A stretch of 8,798 bases of DNA, from the NCBI GenBank assembly GCA_011051855.1, contig DRKG01000208.1, positions 1 to 8,798 on the forward strand. The letters run 5' to 3'. The notes under the pieces are model-generated. The model was given only the letters and a program-made list of their open reading frames with translations. It did no database searches and was not told where the DNA came from. Below, one piece after another: positions 1 to 6,116 of this stretch. This DNA is from a bacterium. Its GTDB lineage: Bacteria; Planctomycetota; UBA1135; UBA2386. Every line of letters starts with the position of its first letter. Positions within the stretch are counted from its first letter, which is position 1. Both the position numbers and the translations under genes were made by a program.

Positions 1-1760
1 ACGAACGTGCCGTTGCGGCTTTCGTCGCGCACGCGCGCAAGGCCACCGGCGTCGGCGACGGACATGTGCGAGCGCGACAGCGAGAAGTCCCCCGGGTCGA
101 GGTCGTCGCGGCCGATGGTGCGTTCCTCGGCGGCGAGCGGAATCGACTTGGCGACGTTGCCGGCGCCATCGATCACCGACAGGCTGGTCTGGCCGCCCTG
201 CACATCGACGCGCAACCGCTGCTGCCCGGCCACCAGCACCGTTCCGGCCGGCAACGTGCGCTCGGCGTTGACGCGGATGTAGCAATCGCCGCCGAGGTTG
301 CTGTTGGTGACGTAGCACTCGTCGACGTCGATCTTGAACGCGGCGTGCTGGTCCTGCAGCAATGCGTCGCCGCCGATCACGATGCGGCCGGCGGTGCGAC
401 CGATGACGCTCAAGCCGACCGGGAAGAAGTGCTCGGTCTTGGTCGCGTTCTCCCCCGGCGCGATGTGCACGAAGGCCGCACCGAACTGCGCCACCGGCTC
501 TTCCGGCTCCGGTTCGGGCTCCGGCGACGCCGCATGCCGCTGGCTCGGCGGCACCATCGTGCTCTCGCCCCAGATCTCGCGCGCGATCACGTCGTCGCCG
601 ACACCGTCCATGCGCTTCTTGATCGTCTCGACGATGCGCACGCCCTCGATCATGCCGATCTTGAAGCAGGTCGAGTATTCCTTCAGGTTCGACTGCAGCG
701 CGTCGGGGCTGAAGTCGTCGGTCAGCAGGTAGGCCGGGTGCAACAGACCTCCGCACATGAAGATGTTCGGCTGCTGCGACTCCTGCAGCGCGGTCACCGC
801 CAGGCGCTTCTTCTTCGGCGCGTCGGCGAGCGAGAACTCCTCGATGCCCATCGACTTGAGCAGTTCGGTCGGCCGCTCCGAACCGATGAACGCCAATACC
901 TGCCGCTTCTCGAACTCGTAGCAACGCAGCTCCGGCGGCTGGTTCGGTTCGTGCACCCGACGCGTCTTGACCGCGACCAGGTCGTTGCCGTCGTCGTCCT
1001 TGAACACCGCCAGCGGTTCGCTGAGCGGCAGGTAGCGGATGTTGCCACCCGTCCAGGCCTCGTAGAACTTCGTGGCCAGCGCCTTGCCCTTGGCGACCTT
1101 CGGCATGCCGCGCCCGCGATAACACCAGAAGATGTCGCTCTCGTCCTTGGCCGCGGCCTTGGCGATCGCGATCGCGACCACGGCCTCGGCAGCCGACATA
1201 CCGCCGCCGACGACACACGCGGGCTTGCCGACGTAGTCGTTGGCGTCGCCGAGCTTGTAGCGGATGCCTAGGCCGTCGCCCATCAGCCGCACCTTCGCCG
1301 GTTGGCCGCTGCCGAGCGCGAGCACGATGTTGCGGCAGTAGATCTTCGACTTCGCCTGCGTGTCGAGCTCCATCACCTCGGCCGCGAGGGTGCCGTCCGC
1401 TTGGCGTTCGCAGCCGCCGAGTTCGACGCCGTTGCGGTAGGGCACACCGTTGTCGTCGAACACCTTCATCCAGCGTTCGAACAACTCATTGGCCGGTGTC
1501 TGGTCCTCGAACGGCAACTGCGCGATCAGCTCGCCGCCCTTGGGGAAGATCAGGTCGACCAGGTCGCCGTAGTCGGCATCCACCTTCTTCGGGTTGGGCT
1601 GGTTGTCCGCCCACTGCTTGACGATGCTGAGCATGCCGTCGCGGTCGATGACCAGCACCGACAGGCCGAGTTCGTGGGCACGCCAGGCCGCGGCGGTGCC
1701 GGTCGGGCCACCGCCGACCACCAGGACGTCGAGGGGATTCGCTGGGCTGTCACCATTCAT
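1..1760 (-). CDS. FAD/NAD(P)H-dependent oxidoreductase fused to tandem FHA domains (3' end cut by window)
   Basis: Translation from ATG at 1760 stays open for 586 codons to the window edge. Residues 1 to about 405 form a two-dinucleotide-binding-domain flavoprotein of the thioredoxin-reductase/YpdA-like (Pyr_redox_3) type. An N-terminal FAD Rossmann motif GGGPTG lies at 16-21, ALGSG at 148-152, and a second Rossmann motif GGGMSAAE at 185-192 for NAD(P)H. The usual C-terminal Gly-Asp FAD motif is replaced by MCGG at 335-338. No CxxC redox pair is visible, so a disulfide-reductase role is not supported. A Pro-Glu linker (411-422) leads to a first, degenerate FHA domain (about 425-520; GR 454-455, QDQH ending at 472). 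A second, canonical FHA follows (from about 525; GR 550-551, SRSH 562-565, NG 583-584). FHA domains bind phosphothreonine peptides, so Ser/Thr kinase control or docking is inferred. There is no signal peptide, so it is probably cytoplasmic. The gene lies 33 bp after the cytochrome gene and probably shares its operon. No clear Shine-Dalgarno is seen. The substrate is unknown. Confidence 0.9.
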   Translation of the reverse strand, partial: MNGDSPANPLDVLVVGGGPTGTAAAWRAHELGLSVLVIDRDGMLSIVKQWADNQPNPKKVDADYGDLVDLIFPKGGELIAQLPFEDQTPANELFERWMKVFDDNGVPYRNGVELGGCERQADGTLAAEVMELDTQAKSKIYCRNIVLALGSGQPAKVRLMGDGLGIRYKLGDANDYVGKPACVVGGGMSAAEAVVAIAIAKAAAKDESDIFWCYRGRGMPKVAKGKALATKFYEAWTGGNIRYLPLSEPLAVFKDDDGNDLVAVKTRRVHEPNQPPELRCYEFEKRQVLAFIGSERPTELLKSMGIEEFSLADAPKKKRLAVTALQESQQPNIFMCGGLLHPAYLLTDDFSPDALQSNLKEYSTCFKIGMIEGVRIVETIKKRMDGVGDDVIAREIWGESTMVPPSQRHAASPEPEPEPEEPVAQFGAAFVHIAPGENATKTEHFFPVGLSVIGRTAGRIVIGGDALLQDQHAAFKIDVDECYVTNSNLGGDCYIRVNAERTLPAGTVLVAGQQRLRVDVQGGQTSLSVIDGAGNVAKSIPLAAEERTIGRDDLDPGDFSLSRSHMSVADAGGLARVRDESRNGTF

Positions 1761-1793
1761 GGTTCGATCGTCGGTCGGGCTCTGCCGGACCGC

Positions 1794-4700
1794 TCACTTC
1801 TTCAGGGATTCCACCGTCGGCGGCGTCCAGCCGGCCGGCACTCTGTCGGAGACGCGGAACACCTCGCCGTCGCGCACGTAGAAGCGGCGCTGCTCGGCGA
1901 GGGTGAACGGACGGCCGCCGATCCGCCCGAAAACCGCGATCTGGTGGCCCGACTCGTCGACCGCGCGATCGCGCTCGAGCCCCTTGGCGATGGCGCAGGC
2001 GCCGCGCAGCGGAAAGCTCGCGATCCACCGCGGACGCGGCGCCGGCGAGAAGCCGTAGGCGCTGCGACCGCCGTCCTCCGGCGTCACCAGTTGCAGCACG
2101 TGCAGGCCGGTCTGGCCGTCGGCGACCAGCGCGTAGACGCTGTCGTTGACCATGCCGACCTTGACCATGTTGACGTCGCGCAGGCGATCCTCCGCGGTGA
2201 ACGGCGGCAACGTCTCGCCCGTCTGCGGGTCGACCACCGGCTTCGGTTCGGTCGCCTTGGTGATGTCGACGCACACGAGGCCGTTCTGGCCGGCGGACAC
2301 GTAGGCGTATTCGCGGGCGACGTAGACGTCGCGCGCATCGGCGATCGCCATCGGCGTGCCGACCCGCCGCGCGCGTTCCGGCCAAGTGACGTCGACCACC
2401 TCAAGGCCTTCGGCATCGGTGACGAACGCGTAGCGGAACTGCACCGCCACCGACGTCGGCCGAGCCAACGGCACGGTGGTCAGGATCTGCGGATCGAGCG
2501 GGTCGTCGATGTCGATGACGACCAAGCCGGCGTCGCAGCACACATAGACGGTGGCGCCGGCCACGGCGAGGTTCTCGGCGCCATCGAGCGCGCCGTCCGG
2601 GTTGAACGTCAGCGCCCGCCTCGTGAAGTTGTTGTCGGGGTTGCCGTCGGTCAGGCAGTCGACATCGACCAGAATCAAACCTTCGTAGCGGTCGGTGACG
2701 TAGGCGTAGCGGTAGGACTCGTGCAGATACTGGTCCTTGCCCTTGTAGGGGTAGTTCTGCTCCTTGTTGTCGGGATCGTACGGCCGCGCCATGCTGATCG
2801 ACATGTTGGTCGGCAGCGCGACCGCCGTCGCGTAGCGGGTGGCGACGTGGGTGTCCTGGCCGAGCGGCGACACCGGCGCGGTGACGATGCGCTCGCTGAA
2901 GTTCTTGTTGGCGACGTTGGCGACGTCGTAGACGCGGAAGCCGCCCTCGCCGCAAGCCGTGTAGACGTATTCGCCGCGCTGCTCGATCGACAGCACCTTG
3001 CCGCCGTGATGGTGCCCCTCGACCAGCTCACGATCGTTGGCGGCGTGCGCCGCGAACTCGTCGGGGTAGGCCAGGCGGTGCAGGTTCGAGCCGATCACCG
3101 CCTGCGGCTCCGGCCACTCGGTGATGCGCACCGCTTCGAGACCATTCGCCCCGGCGCCGACGTAGGCATACATGCCGAAGAAGTTCACGTAGTTGGTGCC
3201 GAGCAAGAAGGTCTGCGCCAGCCAAGCGTTGTTGTCATCGCGTTCGCTGACGTGGCAATCCGAGCACTTGCGGGTCTCGGTCTTGCGCACCGTGTGCGCG
3301 AAGTGCGTGTTGAAGCACTGGCCGTTCATGCCGTTGGCGGCGATCGTCAACTGCTGCTTGTAGGCGATGCCGCGCGTCGCATCGGTCGACGACACCATCA
3401 CCGCCGACGACGAACGCACCACCGCGACCTTCGGGATCGGATCGCTGCCGTCATCGGTCGGCATCCACTTCACGGTCGGCGACACGCCCAGCATGAACAC
3501 GTCGTCGCGCGCCACCTGCGGGTTGTAGGTCGCGTAGTTGCGCAGCTTCTTGCGTTCGAAGTGGTGCATGTCGGTGCGCCAGTTCGCCTCCTGCGGCAGG
3601 TGGCAGCCGAAGCACGACGTCATCCACGACGTGTGGCACGCGGCGCAGTCCATCTGCTCCGGCGTGTGCGCACACGAGCCATCGGGCCGTTGCTGCAGTT
3701 TGGCATAGGCCGCTTTCTCGTTGTAGTTCGGGTGGTCCTTGCTGACGCTGTCCTTGACCTGCGGGATGTGCCACTCGAGGTTCGGGTAGAGCATCGAACG
3801 CTGCACGAACACCTTGCGGCCGTCGATGCGCTTCTCGTCGAAACGATCCTCGCCCCACGGCGTCTTCTTGCGGCCGAGCAACGCGTCGGGCTTGGCCGCC
3901 GGACCGCGCAGGCCGTAGTCCATGTAGGCGTCGATGGTGCCGTGGCAGTCCTGGCACAGGATCTGGATCGCAGCCTGGTATTCGGAATAGAGGTGCGTGT
4001 CGCCGTGCACGTCCTGCGCGAAGTGGCAGTCGACGCAGTGCATGCCGACCTCGGCGTGCACGTCCTTGAGGTGCACGGGCTTGCCCGGCTGCGGCCGAAA
4101 GCAACCGGCGGTCTTGTCGTTCGGGTCGTAGATCTGCTCGGCGGTCGGCGCCTGGCCGAGCTTCGGAATCACGCCCTCGAACTTCTTCGGGTCGTCGTAG
4201 TCGACGACGTTGCCGTCCCGGTCGAGCAGGTTGCCCTTGCGGTCGGTCTTGAACACACCGCGGAAGATCCAGCCGTGTCCGTGGTAGTCGGCGAACTGCG
4301 TGTGCTGCAACTGCGGATTGACCTTCTCGGCGACGCCTTCGAGGAACGAACGATCCCCCCACTTGCCGCGTTGCGCGGCCCCTTCCGGGTTGCGGTCGAG
4401 GATCTCGTGCGTCTCCGCCATCGACTTGTCGCGTTGCTGCTCGGGCCACATCTGCTCACCGTCGGTCTCGTACGACCACATCTGGTAGCCGTAGTAGGTG
4501 TTCAAGAACGAGTTCGGCTGGTGCATGTGGCAGACCAGACAGTTGCTCGACGGCACGCCCGAGGTGAACCGGTGCGCGATCGGGTGGCCGGGTTCGCCCT
4601 GCGGGATCTGCGGATCGACGGGCACTGCCATCGTGCGGCCGTCGCCCTTGCCGTCGTAGTCGGGCCAGCGGCCGGCATTGCCGTGGCCGACGTTGCCGAA

Positions 4701-5831
4701 CACCGCGAACGGGCCGCTGTGCACCGGATCGCGGTCGTTGGCGTAGACCATGTGGCACGACGTGCAGCCGCTGCTGCGGAAGTCGCCGGGCTGGTCGTTG
4801 GTGCCGAAGAACGACAGATGCGGGTCGTTGAGGCGGGTCTTGTGCACGTTCAACGTCGGCAGGTCGACGCGGTTGAGCGTGCCGAGGCCGCGGTCCGACG
4901 ACTTGTTGTTGGGCCGACCGGGATCCTCGAACTTGTCCGGCAGGCCGGGCACCTGGCCGGGCAGGCCGTTCAGCCCGAGCGCGACACCGCCGAGCCGCGA
5001 CCCCTTCTCGAAGATGCGGAAGATGTTGCTCGGCTGGGTCACCTCCCAATGCGGCAGCGGCACCGCGAACGGCGACCAACTGTGCTGCTCCATCTCCTCG
5101 GCCGTCGGCGCGCGCCCCTCCTTGCCGTGCTCGAACACGCCGCCGTCGGCCGCCACCACGTGGTTGACGATGCGCGGCTTGCCGTCCGGGCCGTAGGACT
5201 CGCCGAGGAACGAGCGCTTCTTGCTGACGATGCCGTTCGCGTAGGTGACGGTGCCCCAGAAGTGCTGCGAAGTCGCCATCAGCGACTTCATCACCTGCAG
5301 CGTCTCGTTCGGGTGGCACGGCCCGCAGGTCTTGTTGGCCACCCGCAGATCGCCCGGGTTGACGAACTGCACCCAGGCGGGGTCCTCGGCGAGCGTCAGC
5401 GTGTAGGGCCGCTCGGGGTTGCCCGAACCGTTCCATTCCTCGGGAAACCTCGGGCGCGGGTGCGCCAGCACGACCCCGCCGCGCACCTCGTCGGTGGTCG
5501 GATCCCCGCCGTGGCAGTGCACGCAAGTCGCCTTGCGGCCCGCCGGATGCGGGTCGCGGCAGCCTTCGTGGCACTTCGCACACGAACCGTCCGACGGATA
5601 GAAGACCCCGTCGTCGGTCGCGACCGGCTGCTCGCCCGCCACCGCCGCCTCGATCGCCTCCCGCGCCGCTGGATCGGGCCACTCGTAGGACGGCTGTGCC
5701 ACGCCGGGCGCGCGACACCCGAACAGTTGGAACGCCAGCAGCGCGACCACGCCCAGACCGGCGATCTGCCAGCCGGAGACGGAATGACGCGGAGATGACG
5801 GACGAGGATGCTGCGGGAGGGGGCTTGCCAT
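1794..5831 (-). CDS. Exported decahaem c-type cytochrome lipoprotein with C-terminal LVIVD-repeat propeller
   Basis: From ATG 5831 this encodes 1345 residues ending SLKK. The N-terminus has a hydrophobic stretch (about 22-37) followed by a lipobox-like LFGC with Cys39, so it is probably a lipoprotein exported by Sec. Ten CxxCH motifs start at residues 84, 103, 169, 356, 431, 599, 626, 729, 740 and 856; each should carry a covalent haem c. A CFNTH sequence at 839-843 looks like an eleventh site that lacks its second Cys. From about 884 to 1250 there are seven repeats of the pattern aromatic-x-YV-x(5-6)-GL-x-V-x-DI (starts near 884, 952, 1040, 1090, 1131, 1172, 1228). This matches LVIVD repeats and probably closes a seven-bladed propeller. 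About 95 unassigned C-terminal residues follow. An electron-transfer role outside the cytoplasmic membrane follows from the haems; donor and acceptor are unknown. I do not recognise a named family. The frame is open upstream to 6266, but 5831 is preferred because it places the signal sequence at the N-terminus. An in-frame ATG at 5879 would add 16 residues. No strong Shine-Dalgarno is seen. Confidence 0.92.
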   Translation of the reverse strand: MASPLPQHPRPSSPRHSVSGWQIAGLGVVALLAFQLFGCRAPGVAQPSYEWPDPAAREAIEAAVAGEQPVATDDGVFYPSDGSCAKCHEGCRDPHPAGRKATCVHCHGGDPTTDEVRGGVVLAHPRPRFPEEWNGSGNPERPYTLTLAEDPAWVQFVNPGDLRVANKTCGPCHPNETLQVMKSLMATSQHFWGTVTYANGIVSKKRSFLGESYGPDGKPRIVNHVVAADGGVFEHGKEGRAPTAEEMEQHSWSPFAVPLPHWEVTQPSNIFRIFEKGSRLGGVALGLNGLPGQVPGLPDKFEDPGRPNNKSSDRGLGTLNRVDLPTLNVHKTRLNDPHLSFFGTNDQPGDFRSSGCTSCHMVYANDRDPVHSGPFAVFGNVGHGNAGRWPDYDGKGDGRTMAVPVDPQIPQGEPGHPIAHRFTSGVPSSNCLVCHMHQPNSFLNTYYGYQMWSYETDGEQMWPEQQRDKSMAETHEILDRNPEGAAQRGKWGDRSFLEGVAEKVNPQLQHTQFADYHGHGWIFRGVFKTDRKGNLLDRDGNVVDYDDPKKFEGVIPKLGQAPTAEQIYDPNDKTAGCFRPQPGKPVHLKDVHAEVGMHCVDCHFAQDVHGDTHLYSEYQAAIQILCQDCHGTIDAYMDYGLRGPAAKPDALLGRKKTPWGEDRFDEKRIDGRKVFVQRSMLYPNLEWHIPQVKDSVSKDHPNYNEKAAYAKLQQRPDGSCAHTPEQMDCAACHTSWMTSCFGCHLPQEANWRTDMHHFERKKLRNYATYNPQVARDDVFMLGVSPTVKWMPTDDGSDPIPKVAVVRSSSAVMVSSTDATRGIAYKQQLTIAANGMNGQCFNTHFAHTVRKTETRKCSDCHVSERDDNNAWLAQTFLLGTNYVNFFGMYAYVGAGANGLEAVRITEWPEPQAVIGSNLHRLAYPDEFAAHAANDRELVEGHHHGGKVLSIEQRGEYVYTACGEGGFRVYDVANVANKNFSERIVTAPVSPLGQDTHVATRYATAVALPTNMSISMARPYDPDNKEQNYPYKGKDQYLHESYRYAYVTDRYEGLILVDVDCLTDGNPDNNFTRRALTFNPDGALDGAENLAVAGATVYVCCDAGLVVIDIDDPLDPQILTTVPLARPTSVAVQFRYAFVTDAEGLEVVDVTWPERARRVGTPMAIADARDVYVAREYAYVSAGQNGLVCVDITKATEPKPVVDPQTGETLPPFTAEDRLRDVNMVKVGMVNDSVYALVADGQTGLHVLQLVTPEDGGRSAYGFSPAPRPRWIASFPLRGACAIAKGLERDRAVDESGHQIAVFGRIGGRPFTLAEQRRFYVRDGEVFRVSDRVPAGWTPPTVESLKK

Positions 5832-5959
5832 GGGATCGAGGGGGCGACTCCGGGTCCGACCCACGATGCTAGCGGCCATGGCACGGGCGGCAGCGGAGTT
5901 TTTTTGCGGCTGGCAGGCCGCGTCGGGCGAGTCCATCCCACCCCGATCACGGCGCCGGC

Positions 5960-5974
5960 AAGTTGCGGCGACTT
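5960..5974. promoter_or_regulatory. Imperfect 15-bp palindrome, possible operator
   Basis: The sequence AAGTTGCGGCGACTT has six Watson-Crick pairs and one T-G mismatch around a central G. It overlaps the candidate rightward -35 element (5963-5968) in the divergent region, where a dimeric regulator could affect both units. This is seen directly, but a palindrome of this quality could occur by chance in this length of GC-rich DNA. Confidence 0.2.
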
Positions 5975-6045
5975 CTCTTGCCCGTATGCTCGTGGCTCGG
6001 TATGTTTCGGCAATCGCGTAGTCACGAACCGCGGAAGAGGCGATC

Positions 6046-6054
6046 AGAGGAGAG
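6046..6054 (+). promoter_or_regulatory. Strong Shine-Dalgarno-like sequence before leader ORF
   Basis: The purine run AGAGGAGAG contains GGAG (6049-6052), which ends seven bases before a GTG at 6060. It is the best ribosome-binding-site match in the rightward intergenic region and supports translation of the short leader ORF. Confidence 0.4.
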
Positions 6055-6059
6055 TCGGC

Positions 6060-6116
6060 GTGGAACCGACAGGGTCGCGTCTTGCGCCAGATAGGACCGC
6101 GATAGGATGCGTATGA
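6060..6116 (+). CDS. Putative 18-residue leader ORF overlapping the ATG of the secreted-protein gene
   Basis: GTG 6060 opens 18 sense codons (MEPTGSRLAPDRTAIGCV) ending in TGA at 6114-6116. The stop overlaps ATG 6113 as ATGA, the classical arrangement for translational coupling or reinitiation. A strong purine-rich Shine-Dalgarno lies seven bases upstream of the GTG. GTCGG (6054-6058) and CCGAC (6066-6070) could form a small hairpin with the GTG in its loop. The peptide resembles nothing I recognise. It may act only to deliver ribosomes to ATG 6113. The short length means chance cannot be excluded. Confidence 0.3.
   Translation: MEPTGSRLAPDRTAIGCV
6104..6107 (+). promoter_or_regulatory. Shine-Dalgarno AGGA that decides ATG 6113
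   Basis: AGGA ends five bases before ATG 6113, an acceptable spacing. For the alternative in-frame ATG at 6107 the same bases would overlap the start, so 6113 is the better choice. The segment also contains a direct repeat of GATAGGA (6090-6096 and 6101-6107). Confidence 0.45.

Larger units (their letters stand above)
5832..6059. promoter_or_regulatory. Divergent intergenic region between the cytochrome unit and the secreted-protein unit
   Basis: No convincing gene lies here. The region must hold the start signals for both directions. Visible elements are a run of seven T (5899-5905, plus strand), an imperfect palindrome at 5960-5974, and a weak sigma70-like plus-strand candidate. That candidate has TTGCGG at 5963-5968 and TATGCT at 5985-5990, a 16-base spacer, and matches 3 and 4 of 6 consensus bases. 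I could not pick a convincing leftward promoter. Planctomycete promoters often fit the E. coli consensus poorly, so these calls are tentative. Confidence 0.35.

Noticed and set aside
66..1271. Plus-strand 401-codon open frame opposite the flavoprotein
   Set aside because: Antisense shadow of the FAD/FHA protein, whose motifs are unambiguous on the minus strand.
1302..5798. Very long plus-strand open frame opposite the cytochrome gene
   Set aside because: It is the antisense of a gene with ten haem motifs and a lipoprotein signal. Its translation is dominated by Arg, His, Val, Asp and Ala with no domain pattern, as expected from GC-rich antisense.
5940..6060. Possible structured RNA or tRNA in the intergenic region
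   Set aside because: I could not fold a cloverleaf or a recognisable riboswitch core; only short stems were found.
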